Shown here: piece after piece, positions 51,104 to 60,324 of the stretch
How the letters are laid out: each line of letters begins with the position of its first letter
Numbering within the stretch: the stretch's first letter is position 1
Assembly (NCBI RefSeq): GCF_051388915.1
Contig: NZ_JBPKBH010000002.1
Coordinates: 124,001 to 188,000, forward strand
Source of the DNA: Yinghuangia sp051388915
Lineage (GTDB): Bacteria > Actinomycetota > Actinomycetes > Streptomycetales > Streptomycetaceae
Direction: 5' to 3'
DNA: 64,000 nucleotides
Made by a program: the position numbers and the translations under genes
Notes under the pieces: generated by a model
Told to the model about the DNA's origin: nothing
Seen by the model: the letters and a program-made list of their open reading frames with translations, nothing else
Database searches by the model: none

Positions 51104-52237
51104 CTACGCCGCCTCGGCCCCGCCGAACCCGGCGCCCACCTCGTCCAGCGCGCGGAGCGCCGCCGTGACGTTCTCGCGTGCGGCGGGGAGCAGCGGCAGG
51201 CGTACCGCCGCGTGCGGGATGCGGCCCCGCGCGGCGAGCACCGCCTTCAGGACGACGGGGTTCGGTTCGGCGAACAGCGCGGCCGACAGCCGGGCCAGCC
51301 GGTGCCCGAGGTCGCGCGCCGCGGCCACGTCGCCGCGCTCCCACCGGTCGGCGAGTGCCGCGAACGCGGCGGTGGCCAGGTGGGCGGACGCGAGGATGCC
51401 GCCGGACGCGCCGAGCGCCAGCATCGGGGAGAGGTACGCGTCGTCCCCGGCCATCACCGCGAACCGGCCCGCGGCACCCGCGGCGCCGGAACCTGTGGCG
51501 TCGGGACCCGGAGCGCCGGTGACCGCAGCGCCGGCAGCCGCGAGCTCCGCGAACAGCGCGACCGTGTCCGCGTCCACGCCCCCGACCGCGTGCTTGACCC
51601 CGGCGACCCCCGGCAGCGCCGCGATCTCACGCAGCGTGGCCGCGGTCAGCGGGCGGCCGGTGCGGTACGGGATGTGGTAGACGACCAGGGGCACCGGGCT
51701 GCGCGCCGCCAGCGCCGCGAAGTGCGCGACGACACCGGCCTCGGAGGGCCGCGTGAACGAGGGGACGGTCACGAGCGCGGCCGTCGGCGTACCTCCGCCG
51801 CCCCGTCCGACGCCTGGTTCCCCGCCCGGCTCCACGTCCGGTTCCCCGTGCTCGCCGCCCCGGGCCAGCCCGGCCAGTTCCTCCGCCGCCCTGCGGGTGT
51901 CGCTCGCCCCGATCCCCACCACCAGCGGTACACCGCGCTCCGCGCACACCCGCCCGCACACGTCCGCGACCGTGCGCCGCTCCGCCGCGTCGAGGGCGCC
52001 CGCCTCGGCCGTCGTGCCGAGCGCGACGATCCCGGCCGCGCCGCCGTCGACCACGTCGTGGGCGAGGCGTTCGAGCGCGCCCGCGTCCACGGCCGCGCCG
52101 TCGCGGTCGAACGGCGTCACCAGCGGCACGAAGATCCCGCGCAGCCACCGTCCGGCGGCCACTCCCGGACCACCGCCACCAACCCTCAACCTCAAGTCGA
52201 GGTCAAGGCTTCTGTCCTGTGCACCGGCATTCGTCAT
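51104..52237 (-). CDS. DapA-like (dihydrodipicolinate synthase family) aldolase
   Basis: A 377-residue class I aldolase. The core has FVPLVTPFDRDGAAVD, GTTAEAGALDAAER (the usual GTTGE motif with an extra Ala), VVYHIPYRTG with the active Tyr, and GVAGVKHAVGG with the Schiff-base Lys. It is longer than the usual 300 residues because of two Gly-rich insertions (near residues 145-170 and 255-275). It is probably not the housekeeping DapA; related proteins split or join pyruvate with aldehydes. A CAGGCT hexamer lies six bases before the ATG, suggesting a leaderless message. It is divergent from LysR. Confidence 0.85.
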   Translation of the reverse strand: MTNAGAQDRSLDLDLRLRVGGGGPGVAAGRWLRGIFVPLVTPFDRDGAAVDAGALERLAHDVVDGGAAGIVALGTTAEAGALDAAERRTVADVCGRVCAERGVPLVVGIGASDTRRAAEELAGLARGGEHGEPDVEPGGEPGVGRGGGGTPTAALVTVPSFTRPSEAGVVAHFAALAARSPVPLVVYHIPYRTGRPLTAATLREIAALPGVAGVKHAVGGVDADTVALFAELAAAGAAVTGAPGPDATGSGAAGAAGRFAVMAGDDAYLSPMLALGASGGILASAHLATAAFAALADRWERGDVAAARDLGHRLARLSAALFAEPNPVVLKAVLAARGRIPHAAVRLPLLPAARENVTAALRALDEVGAGFGGAEAA

Positions 52238-52295
52238 ACGACGAGCCTGACCCACCCCACCCGACAGATCCAGTTCGCCTTTCCACACCTGACCG

Positions 52296-52310
52296 TAAGC
52301 TGGCCTGATG
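52296..52310 (+). promoter_or_regulatory. likely leaderless promoter of the LysR gene
   Basis: TAAGCT (52296-52301) is followed after exactly six bases by the ATG at 52308. This would place the transcription start on the start codon. No ribosome site is present. Confidence 0.5.
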
Positions 52311-53480
52311 CTGGACGTACGACGCCTCCGCCTCCTCCGCGAACTCGCCCACCGCGGCACCATCGCCGCCGTCGCCGACGCGCTCGCCTTCACCCCGTCG
52401 GCCGTGTCCCAGCAACTCTCCGCACTCGAACGCGAAGCGGGCGTGCCCCTCCTCGAACGCACCGGCCGCAGCGTCACCCTCACCCCCGCCGCCACCGCCC
52501 TCGTCGTCCACGCCGACACCGTCCTCGCCCACCTGGAGCAGGCCGCCGCCGAACTCGCCGCCCACCGCGGCGCCCCCGCCGGACCGCTGCGCATCGGCAC
52601 CTTCCCGTCCGCCGCCCGCACCCTCCTCCCGGCCGCCCTCACCCGCCTCGCCCGCGACCACCCCGCCCTCGAACCCCACGTCGCCGAACTCGACCCCGCC
52701 CACGCCGCCGACCGCCTCCGCGCCGGCGACCTCGACGCCGCCCTCCTCCACCGCTACGACTTCGCCCCCGAACCCACCGCGCCCGGCATCCAGACCTCCA
52801 CCCTGTTCACCGAACCCCTCTACCTCGCCACCCGCACACCCACCGACCCGACCGCCACCGCGCCCGGCACCGCCCCCGCCGACCCCCTCACCGCACACCG
52901 CGACGCCCCCTGGATCCTCGCCACCCCCGGAACCCTCTGCCACACCATGACCGTCCGCGCCTGCGAAGCCGCCGGATTCACCCCCGCCGCCCGCCACCAC
53001 ATCGACGACTTCACCGCCGTCCTCGCCCTCGTCGCCGCAGGACAAGGCGTCGCCCTCGTCCCCCGCCTCGGCATCGCCGACACCCCGCCGCACACCGTCG
53101 CCGCCGTACGCCTCACCGAACTCCCCCTCACCCGCGAGACCCGCCTCGCCCACCGCGCCGGAGCCGCACCCCACCCCGCGATCCGTGCCCTCGCCCGCGC
53201 CCTCGCCCTCGCACTCCGCCGCCATGCCGACCCGCCGCCGACGGGTGACGATGGACCGATGGAGACCTTCGTACGCGTGACCGCCCGCACCGACGACGAA
53301 GTCCAGCAGGTACGCAGCCTGCTCGCCGGACTCCGCGCCGCCCCGCCGCCGCCCGGCTTCGAGACCGACGACGGCACCCGCACGATCGAGGCCGTCTTCG
53401 ACGGCGACCAGCGCGAACGCCTCGACCAACTGCTGCGCGGCACCGGCCTCCCGTACGTCGTCCAAGCCGACGACGAATAG
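52308..53480 (+). CDS. LysR-family regulator with an extra C-terminal domain
   Basis: A 390-residue protein. Residues 1-60 are the LysR winged helix (LAHRGTIAAVADALAFTPSAVSQQLSALEREAGVPLLERTGR). Residues about 90-300 are the LysR effector domain. The frame then continues without a stop for about 75 residues beginning METFVRVTARTDDEVQQVRSLLAGLR. This part has its own internal ATG at 53261 and looks like an independent small alpha/beta domain. LysR proteins normally end near 300 residues, so this is a fusion or an overlooked pair of genes in one frame. It is divergent from the DapA-like gene, its probable target. Confidence 0.88.
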   Translation: MLDVRRLRLLRELAHRGTIAAVADALAFTPSAVSQQLSALEREAGVPLLERTGRSVTLTPAATALVVHADTVLAHLEQAAAELAAHRGAPAGPLRIGTFPSAARTLLPAALTRLARDHPALEPHVAELDPAHAADRLRAGDLDAALLHRYDFAPEPTAPGIQTSTLFTEPLYLATRTPTDPTATAPGTAPADPLTAHRDAPWILATPGTLCHTMTVRACEAAGFTPAARHHIDDFTAVLALVAAGQGVALVPRLGIADTPPHTVAAVRLTELPLTRETRLAHRAGAAPHPAIRALARALALALRRHADPPPTGDDGPMETFVRVTARTDDEVQQVRSLLAGLRAAPPPPGFETDDGTRTIEAVFDGDQRERLDQLLRGTGLPYVVQADDE

Positions 53481-53554
53481 CAGCCCGCCCCGCCGCCCGC
53501 GACAACGCCGATAACCGGCGGCGCCGCCGTACCCCCTCCCGGTAGCCTCCGGCG

Positions 53555-54538
53555 ATGACCCCCGCCACACCCGCCGCCCCGCACCGTTCCCCGGAGCCCT
53601 CCCCGGACCGTCTGCGACGCGCCCAGGGAGCCGTGGTCGGCTCGGCCGTCGGCGACGCGCTCGGCGCACCCTTCGAGTTCGGCCCGCCCGGCGCGTTCTC
53701 CGCGCGGTTCCCGCATCCCGGCGCGGGCGACGAGATGTGCGGAGGCGGCGGCTGGGACCCCGGCGAGGCCACCGACGAAACGCAGATGGCCGTGCTCGTC
53801 GCCGAATCGCTCCTCGAACGCGGCGGACTCGACCTCCCCGACATCTACGACCGCTTCCGCCGCTGGGCCGCGTCCGCCCCCAAGGACATCGGCCTCCAGA
53901 CCGAAGCCGTCCTCACCAGCGGCATGCCCTGGGACCTCGCCGCCGCCGCCCACTTCCAGACCAACCTGTACGCCGCGGGCAACGGCTCCCTCATGCGCGC
54001 CGCCCCCTCCGCCGTGCACTTCGCCGCCGCCGGACGCTCCGCCTCCATGGACGCCGCCCGCCGCATCGCCGCCCTCACCCACGGCGACCGCGCCGCCTGG
54101 GAGGGCACCGCCGTCCTCCACGAACTCGTCCGCGTCGCCCTCGACGGCGACGACCCCCTCGCCGCACTCCCCGACACCGTCGCCCACCACGTCCACCCCG
54201 ACCACCGCGACCGCTACGCCGCCGTCCTCGCCCCCGACTGGCACCCCACCCGGGCAACCGAGTTCAACGGCGCCGTCTGGCCCTGCCTCGGCTCCGCGGT
54301 CTGGGCGCTGCGCACCACCGGCACCTTCGAGGACGCCCTACGCGCCGCCGTCGACCTCGGCGGCGACACCGACACCGTCGCAGCCGTCACCGGCGGCCTC
54401 GCCGGCGCCGTCCACGGCCTCGACGCCGTCCCGCCCACCTGGACGGCCGCCGTCCACGTCCCCCTCCCGGGCGCCCGCGTCCTCCGCCTCCCCGAACTCC
54501 TCACCCTCACCGAACACCTCACCGAAGCCCCGCACTGA
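53555..54538 (+). CDS. ADP-ribosylglycohydrolase (DraG/ARH family)
   Basis: A 327-residue all-helical dimetal hydrolase. Key motifs are GSAVGDALGAPFE at the N-terminus, EATDETQMAV with Mg ligands, GNGSLMRAAPSAV in the middle, and GGDTDTVAAVTGGLAGA near the end, carrying the two Asp ligands. It removes ADP-ribose from a modified protein or nucleotide. No partner ADP-ribosyltransferase (DraT or toxin) is in the window. The ATG at 53555 begins MTPATPAAPHRS. It lies 74 bp after the LysR gene on the same strand. Confidence 0.93.
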   Translation: MTPATPAAPHRSPEPSPDRLRRAQGAVVGSAVGDALGAPFEFGPPGAFSARFPHPGAGDEMCGGGGWDPGEATDETQMAVLVAESLLERGGLDLPDIYDRFRRWAASAPKDIGLQTEAVLTSGMPWDLAAAAHFQTNLYAAGNGSLMRAAPSAVHFAAAGRSASMDAARRIAALTHGDRAAWEGTAVLHELVRVALDGDDPLAALPDTVAHHVHPDHRDRYAAVLAPDWHPTRATEFNGAVWPCLGSAVWALRTTGTFEDALRAAVDLGGDTDTVAAVTGGLAGAVHGLDAVPPTWTAAVHVPLPGARVLRLPELLTLTEHLTEAPH

Positions 54539-54777
54539 CCCCGCCGGCCCCCTCCCGCACGAACCCCCGCGCAACGCAGGCCCGTCGCCGCGCCGCCGCG
54601 CCCGACGCCGACCGCGCCACCTCCGACGAATCCCGGCACCTCCTCACCACCCGCACGCATCACCGAACCGCGGCACCCCGGCACAGGGCCGCTCCCGACC
54701 CCGCATCCGCCGACTCGGCACGGAACGCCGTGGGAGACTGACCGCCTGACACGCGGGGAGAAAGGGGACGGTCCGCG

Positions 54778-55497
54778 GTGGGGCTGGAGATCGAGAGTCG
54801 GCCGTCCGAGCTGCCGTACATCGAACGCGTGTGGCGCAGCCGCAGCGACGACGTCGGCCGCATGACGTCGATCGCGACGCCGCACTGGGAACTCGTCTTC
54901 TGGGAGCACGACGGCCGCGTGCACAGCGCCGTGCAGGGCCCCGAACCCAACGCCGCACCGGCGCCGGTACCGAAGGACGCCACCTTCTTCGGCATCACCT
55001 TCGCCCTCGGCACCTCCATGCCGCACCTGCCGGTCAGCCGCCTCGTCGGCGGCAGCGCGGAGATCCCCGACGTGACCCGGCGCTCCGTCTGGCTCAAGGG
55101 CTCCGCGTGGCACGTGCCCGACTACGACAACGCGGAGTGGTTCGTACGCCGCATGGTGCGCGCCGGGATCGTGGACCGCGACCCGATCGTCCCCGCCCTC
55201 CTCGACGGCGCCGCACCCGACGCCTCGCAGCGCACCGTCCAGCGGCGCTTCGTCGCGGCGACCGGACTCACCCAGGGCGCCGTCCGGCGGATCGACCGCG
55301 CCCGGCACGCCGCCGTGCTGATCCAGGACGGCGTACCCGCACAGGACGTCGTCCACCTCCTCGGCTACTTCGACCAGCCGCACCTGGCCCGCTCCCTGAC
55401 CCGCTACATCGGCCGCACCGCCACCCAACTGCGCGGCCCCGACCCGACCGAACCGTTGTCGCTTCTGTACAGGCCCTCCTCCGCGGACCCTGCATAA
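54778..55497 (+). CDS. AraC-family transcriptional regulator
   Basis: A 239-residue regulator. The N-terminal domain (about 1-125) has beta strands with TPHWELVFWEHDGRVHSAV and IPDVTRRSVWLKGS. The C-terminal helix-turn-helix pair (about 145-232) includes SQRTVQRRFVAATGLTQGAVRRIDRARHAAVLI and VVHLLGYFDQPHLARSLTRYIGRTATQL, the AraC signature. The GTG at 54778 is used. It lies 94 bp upstream of a DHFR-like gene, and this AraC/DHFR-like arrangement is common in actinomycetes, so it likely activates that gene. Confidence 0.92.
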   Translation: MGLEIESRPSELPYIERVWRSRSDDVGRMTSIATPHWELVFWEHDGRVHSAVQGPEPNAAPAPVPKDATFFGITFALGTSMPHLPVSRLVGGSAEIPDVTRRSVWLKGSAWHVPDYDNAEWFVRRMVRAGIVDRDPIVPALLDGAAPDASQRTVQRRFVAATGLTQGAVRRIDRARHAAVLIQDGVPAQDVVHLLGYFDQPHLARSLTRYIGRTATQLRGPDPTEPLSLLYRPSSADPA

Positions 55498-55591
55498 GCT
55501 CGCCGGGACAGCCGACGGGGTCGGCTCCCCCGGCCGAAGAAGCACCCTGCCGGGACCGTGCGGACGACCCCGAAACCATCCCGGAGGAATC

Positions 55592-56146
55592 ATGCGCAAG
55601 CTCGTTTCGGGTCTCTTCGTCTCGCTCGACGGGGTCGCCGAGTCGCCCGACCAGTGGCAGTTCGCTTTCGACGCGGAAATGGGCGCTGCGCTGGCGGAGT
55701 CGCTGGAGAAGGCCGACACGATCATGATGGGCCGCGTGACGTACAGCGAGTGGGCCGGCTACTGGCCCACGGTCACCGGCGGCGAGGACGCCGACTTCGC
55801 CAAGTGGATCAACACCTCGCCCAAGTACATCGTCTCCTCCACACTTACCGACGTCGACGAGTGGGCCAACAGCACCCTCGTCAAGGGCGACCTCGCCACC
55901 GCCGTCGCCGAACTCAAGGCCGGCGAAGGCAAGGACATCACCGTCGCGGGCAGCCCCACCCTCGTACGGTCGCTCCTCGAACACGACCTCCTCGACGAAC
56001 TCGTCCTCCTGATCCACCCGGTCATCGCCGGCCAGAACCGCGCCCGCCTCTTCGGCGACGACGCCACCATGAAGAAGCTCGAACTCGTCAGCGCCCAACC
56101 CACCAGCAGCGGAACCATCATCGCCACCTACCGCCCGCAACGCTGA
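55592..56146 (+). CDS. dihydrofolate reductase-like (RibD_C) protein
   Basis: A 184-residue protein starting MRKLVSGLFVSLDGVAESPDQWQF. The motifs MMGRVTYSEW, PKYIVSSTL and ITVAGSPTLVRSLLEHDLLDELVLLIHPVIAG match the stand-alone RibD_C/DHFR-like family (YyaP/YwjB-like), which binds NADPH. The ATG at 55592 has a CGGAGG ribosome site. It is preceded by the AraC regulator and followed by a terminator-like hairpin. The physiological substrate is unknown. Confidence 0.92.
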   Translation: MRKLVSGLFVSLDGVAESPDQWQFAFDAEMGAALAESLEKADTIMMGRVTYSEWAGYWPTVTGGEDADFAKWINTSPKYIVSSTLTDVDEWANSTLVKGDLATAVAELKAGEGKDITVAGSPTLVRSLLEHDLLDELVLLIHPVIAGQNRARLFGDDATMKKLELVSAQPTSSGTIIATYRPQR

Positions 56147-56479
56147 CGACGAACAACCGAGGACCGGCGACCGGGGGCTGAGCACACCTCACCTCCCGGT
56201 CCCCGGCCGTCGTCACCCCGGCAGAACACCGGTGGCGGCGCAGCCACCCCGCCGCGTGGTCGGACGGCACGACGGGCCCCTCGGCATGCGCCCGCGGTCG
56301 GCCGCGCGGAAGCGTACGGGACCGCGGCGCCCGGACCGGGCCCGTCGCTCACCGGGCAGCCGTACGCGCCACGGATCCCGCACGCGCGCTCGTCGAACGC
56401 GACAGAAGTGCCGTGCACACATGCGTGCTCCGTGCGTGCTCCAAACGCGCGGGACTCGTGGGACGCTACGCCCGCCCGC
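56147..56479. other. 333-bp convergent intergenic region
   Basis: It lies between the stops of the DHFR-like gene and the MarR gene. It contains the terminator at 56165-56207. The rest shows no coding composition and no clear motif. Confidence 0.55.
56165..56207 (+). terminator. hairpin terminator after the DHFR-like gene
   Basis: Arms CCGGCGACCGGG and CCCGGTCCCCGG pair in 11 of 12 positions around a 19-nt loop that itself contains GAG/CTC. It is 20 bp after the DHFR-like stop and is GC-rich without a T tract, as usual here. Confidence 0.65.
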
Positions 56480-57061
56480 TCAGTGCGCGTCCCGTCCGGC
56501 GAGCGTCTGCCGGATCGTCCGCTCGATGGCGACGAGAGCGCTGCGCTGGTCTGTGCTCAGCGGTCCGCTGAAGTGTCGGCGTACGGACGCCCGGTAGCCG
56601 GGCGTGGCGCGGTCGTACGCCTCGCGCCCCTCGGCGGTGAGCACGACGTCGTCGCCCCGCCCGTCCCGCTCGCACGGCTCGCGGGCGATCAGGCCGCGCG
56701 CCTCCATGCGTCCGAGATGACGCGAGAGGCGGCTGTGCGCCCAGTGCAGGTGGGCGGCCAGGCGGCGAACGCGGATGCAGGAATCGGGGGTTGCCATGTC
56801 GGCCAGGGCGGCCAGTACCTCGTAGTCGGGCATGGACAGGCCCGACTGCTGCTCCAGGTCGCGCGCGACCTCGGTGTCGACGAGTTGGTGCAGGCGCCGG
56901 TAGGCGTCCCAGGCGCCGACGGCGTCCGGTTCCAGGGCCTGATCCCGGTCCTGGTCCCCCTGGTCCTGGTCCTGACGTGCGGCCTCGCTCGGGGCTTCGT
57001 GCGCGGACGCGTCGCGGGCCGGGGCGGGCGTCGGGGCGGCGGAGGCGCGCGAGGGGGGCAT
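56480..57061 (-). CDS. MarR-family transcriptional regulator
   Basis: A 193-residue regulator. A 45-residue disordered tail with Gln/Asp repeats (QDQDQGDQDRDQ) precedes the MarR domain. The winged helix is at about 85-150 (RVRRLAAHLHWAHSRLSRHLGRMEARGLIAREPCERDGRGDDVVLTAEG). The message is probably leaderless: on the minus strand TAGGGT (57068-57073) is six bases before the ATG. It is divergent from an alpha/beta hydrolase across an 18-bp-arm inverted repeat that covers both promoters, so it represses both genes in all likelihood. Confidence 0.94.
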   Translation of the reverse strand: MPPSRASAAPTPAPARDASAHEAPSEAARQDQDQGDQDRDQALEPDAVGAWDAYRRLHQLVDTEVARDLEQQSGLSMPDYEVLAALADMATPDSCIRVRRLAAHLHWAHSRLSRHLGRMEARGLIAREPCERDGRGDDVVLTAEGREAYDRATPGYRASVRRHFSGPLSTDQRSALVAIERTIRQTLAGRDAH

Positions 57062-57067
57062 GCGATC

Positions 57068-57133
57068 ACCCTACAAAGAAGTTCGTGACATGTAACCAGT
57101 TGCGCTGTAGGTTCTTGGTTACATGTAACGAAC
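57068..57133. promoter_or_regulatory. MarR operator and divergent promoters
   Basis: GTTCGTGACATGTAACCA (57081-57098) is repeated in inverted form at 57116-57133 with one mismatch and a 17-bp spacer. Each arm holds the sub-palindrome TTACATGTAA or a close variant. The plus promoter GTGACA (57085-57090), 17 bp, TAGGTT (57108-57113) and the minus promoter GTTACA (57091-57096), 17 bp, TAGGGT (57068-57073) both have their -35 box inside the left arm. The right arm covers the plus-strand start point. Confidence 0.88.
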
Positions 57134-57154
57134 ATCTGCGGAGGAGAGTGCCTC

Positions 57155-58039
57155 ATGGTCGGCAACGAGCAATTCGTCGAGGTCGGTGCGACGGGCGGCG
57201 TCAAGCTGTACACCGAGGCGTTCGGCGACCGGGCCGACCCCGCGGTCCTGCTCATCCACGGTGCCGGGCACTCGGCTGTCGCCTGGGACGACGAGTTCGT
57301 CGCCCGACTGGCGGCGGGCGGCCGGTACGTCGTGCGCTACGACAGCCGCGACGCGGGCCGGTCCACCGCAAGCCCGGTCGGGCAGCCGGACTACAACCTG
57401 CGCACGCTCGTCGCCGACGCGGCCGAGGTGATCGCCGCACTGGGCATCGGCCCGGCACACATCGTGGCCATGTCGCAGGGAGCGGCCGTCGGCCAGTTGC
57501 TGGCGCTGGACCACCCCGGGTCCGTCGCGACCCTCACCCTGGCGTCCTCGACACCGGGCGGACCCGGCCACGACGCCGACGACCTGCCGCCCATGACCGA
57601 GGCCGTCCAGGCGCTCTTCGCCGAAGGTTCCGCGGAGGACCAGCCGGGCCCGGACCGGTCCGACCGTGACGCCGTGATCGCGTACCTCGTCGAAGCCGAG
57701 CGCCCGTTCGCCGCCCACTCGCGACCCTTCGACGAGGACGGCGTACGTGCGATGGCGGAGCGCGTGGTCGACCGGACGGCCGACGTCGCGGCGCAGGTCA
57801 CCAATCCCTTCATGATCGACGCGGGCGAACCGTGGCGGTCACGCCTCGCGGACGTGGCGGCACCGACCCTCGTCCTGCACGGCACCGAGGACCCGCTCTT
57901 CCCGCCCGACCACGGCCGCGCACTGGCCGCCGAGATCCCGGGCGCACGCTTCAAGGAGATGCCGGCCACAGGGCACGAGGTCTTCCCGCGCCCCGTTTGG
58001 GACGAGGTGGTCCCGGCGATCCTCGCGCACACCGGCTGA
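57155..58039 (+). CDS. alpha/beta hydrolase
   Basis: A 294-residue hydrolase. Motifs in order are VLLIHGAGHSAVAWDDEF (oxyanion loop), VVRYDSRDAGRSTAS, nucleophile elbow MSQGAAVG with Ser, LHGTEDPLFPPDHG with the acid, and PATGHEVFPRPVWDEV with His. It resembles aclacinomycin methylesterase and related hydrolases. The ATG at 57155 has GGAGGAG upstream. It is under divergent MarR control, which suggests induction by an aromatic or other xenobiotic substrate. Confidence 0.92.
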   Translation: MVGNEQFVEVGATGGVKLYTEAFGDRADPAVLLIHGAGHSAVAWDDEFVARLAAGGRYVVRYDSRDAGRSTASPVGQPDYNLRTLVADAAEVIAALGIGPAHIVAMSQGAAVGQLLALDHPGSVATLTLASSTPGGPGHDADDLPPMTEAVQALFAEGSAEDQPGPDRSDRDAVIAYLVEAERPFAAHSRPFDEDGVRAMAERVVDRTADVAAQVTNPFMIDAGEPWRSRLADVAAPTLVLHGTEDPLFPPDHGRALAAEIPGARFKEMPATGHEVFPRPVWDEVVPAILAHTG

Positions 58040-58151
58040 CAAGCCGCGGCAACCGCACCGGATCCGCCGCAGGTCACCGCCGAACCCCCGCCGGCCGCCA
58101 CCCTTTCCAGGGACCGCGGCAAGCGACAGCGGCGGCCGGTCCCGGCCCGCG

Positions 58152-59179
58152 TCAGCGAGAGCTGCCGCCTCCGTCCGTCCCCCGCGCCGACCGCTCGCCC
58201 CGGCGGACGTCCGGGGCGAGCATCGCACGGACGCAGCGGCGCAGCCCGTTCTCGGAGTCCACGGACGTGAACCACGGCACCCGCTGGAACAGTTCGCCGA
58301 GCCGCGCGGTGCCCGGGGCGTCCAGGAGGCCGCGAAGGTCGTCAGGCACCGGTCCGTCGACCAGGCACAGCCAGGCGACGCCGGCGCCGACGCGAACGTG
58401 CGGCGCACGCCCGGCGTCCGACCACAGGCTCCGCGCCCAGGCGGCCGTGTGCTCTTCCGGGTGCTCGCGCGCGAGTTGGACGATGGCCAGGATCAGGCTG
58501 ACCTGGACGGCGGGATCGTCCTCCACGGCCCAGCGGCGGTGCAGCGCCGAGGTGATGCGGTCAGCCTCGCCGTCCGCCACCGCCAGCACGAACGCCGCCG
58601 CGCACCGGACCTCGGCAGCCGGGTCGGCCAGGGGCGCGAGCAGCAACCGCCAGTCGAGGGTGACGGCTTCCCGTGCGGCCTGGATCGTCCAGTCCACCGG
58701 GCACAGCGTCGACCCGCTCATCACCAGCGGGTCCTCGCCGACTTCGAGAAGCTCCGCCCGTGATCCGCCGCCGAGTGCAGGCTCCTGCCGATCTCGGCGG
58801 CCAGACGCAGCGTTCGCGCCCGCGTCCCGGACGCCGCCGGCGGTCCGGCGGCTGCGATCCGGATAAGGAACGGGACCGCCCACGCGGCGACGTCGGCCGA
58901 CCTGCCCTCCAAACGCAGCGCACTCCAAAGGCGGGACACCGCCGCATCCGCGGACTCCGCTCCAGCGCACGCCAGCGCCGCCAGGAGAACGGGGATCTCC
59001 TCGCCGGGACCGCCGTGGTGCGGAAACCGGCGCCACGGGATCACGTCGTACCGGAACTCGTCCTTGGTCCGGCGCGACATCGCGCCCATGACCGTGCGCA
59101 CGTCGTACGTGCTGCCCACCCACGGCCCAGGCCAGTGGTCCCAGAGAGCATCGCCCATCGGTGGATACTCGAACGTCAC
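58152..59179 (-). pseudogene. HEAT-repeat-like protein broken by a one-base frameshift
   Basis: The GTG at 59179 has GGGGAG upstream and begins VTFEYPPMGDALWDHWPGPWVG. The frame reads well to about 58765-58772, where it leaves the protein and stops at 58721. The second frame continues as AELLEVGEDPLVMSGSTLCPVDW and runs to 58152. One extra G in the GGCGGCGG run would join both into a single protein of about 342 residues. Ala-rich helical units such as AREAVTLDWRLLLAPLADPAAEVRCAAAFVLAVADG look like HEAT/PBS-lyase repeats. Either a real mutation or a run-length error is possible. Confidence 0.75.
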
Positions 59180-60324
59180 AGTCTCCCCCTCGCCGAAGGT
59201 CCGGTCCGCAGCCGGCCGCAGCCGGAGCGTAGCGACACCTGACTCTCGCTGGAGCCGACCGGCTTGACCCTGACACCTAGGCAGTCGCGGCCGAGGCCAA
59301 GGCATGTCCCCGGACTCGTCCCACATCTGCGCCAGGACAGCGAGTTCGGGGTCGTCCACGACCGGCAGCATGCCCTGCGGTTGCCGGTCGGGTGCAGGCA
59401 TCCCGCAGCGTCGTCGGTCGTTGACCGGACACTCCCCTTGGTGGGCGGCGGGGGCCAACCGGGAAGCAGGTCCTGGTTCCGCGCGTCGGCGCCGTCGATC
59501 GGAGTTCGGCTCTCGGCTACCACCGCTCGCAACGCAGGATCTGCTCCCGGGGAATGCGGGGGCGGCTTGAAGTCGGTGCCGATGGTGAACGCCAGCGGGA
59601 TGAAGGCAGCGAGCATCACCTCGTCGCAGGGCACTCCGAGCGTACGCCGAGTTCCCTTTGGTGCTGAAGATGCTCGCCGCGGTCGGCCCCTGCTCACAGC
59701 GCGTCCTCAGCGACGAACCGCGCATCGACCGCACCGTCATGGTCGGCATCTGCGACGGCCCCGAACAGGCAGGCCACGTACGCCGCGAACGAGACCTCGC
59801 AGACCGCCGCGCGTACGCCGTCACCGTCACCGACTCCGGCCGGCAACTCCTCGCCCAGGCCGAAGAAGCCGTGCCCGGGTTCCTGGACCGGACGTTCGAG
59901 GCCCTCAGCCCTACCGAGCACACAGCTCTCTGGCATCCCCGGCAAACTGCTGCAACCTCGACCGGGACGGAATCCGCCTGCGGCCTCCAGGACGTCAACC
60001 ACGACGTCCCCCGGCTCTCCAGCATGCTCCCGTGCCGGTCCAGGGCGCGCAGCGGGTCCTCGACGCCTACGTCCGCGGACAACCCGGCTCTGTTCGCGCG
60101 CAGCGCTGGGATCAAACCCCGCGGCGTTGCCGCAGAATGTGGCCGACACTAAGATCATCCGGATGACTGCCGGGTCGGCCATGGGCCAAATACCAGTAGG
60201 GCACCCGGCCTTCGCGTGACCGCGCGGCGGGCCCGAGCCCCGCCTCTCTCACCGTGTCTTCAATTCCGGCGCCCGCACGCGGCGCTTCATCCCACGGAAC
60301 CCAAGACCCGGAGAGGCTCCACAC
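59180..60324. other. 1.1-kb degenerate region with a MarR remnant
   Basis: Apart from the MarR remnant (59646-59960) I find no intact gene. A minus-strand stretch around 59450-59590 (reading MLAAFIPLAFTIGTDFKPPP) and another around 59300-59380 (reading DDPELAVLAQMWDESGDMPWP) have coding-like composition but run into low-complexity sequence. They are probably remnants. The VOC gene promoter should be near 60200-60310. Confidence 0.5.
59646..59960 (+). pseudogene. truncated MarR-family regulator remnant
   Basis: The frame reads LKMLAAVGPCSQRVLSDEPRIDRTVMVGICDGPEQAGHVRRERDLADRRAYAVTVTDSGRQLL. This is the winged helix and wing of a MarR regulator in the right order. It ends near SPTEHTAL, where the frame should pass into GIPGKLL but does so only after a shift. 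The first about 45 residues of a normal MarR protein are missing, and no start or ribosome site is present. It is a decayed gene. Confidence 0.8.

Noticed and set aside
59176..59697. Minus-strand frame beginning MSRGRPRRASS
   Set aside because: Only about 40 residues look coding; the rest is low complexity and the C-terminal part overlaps the start of the HEAT-like gene in another frame. Treated as a remnant.
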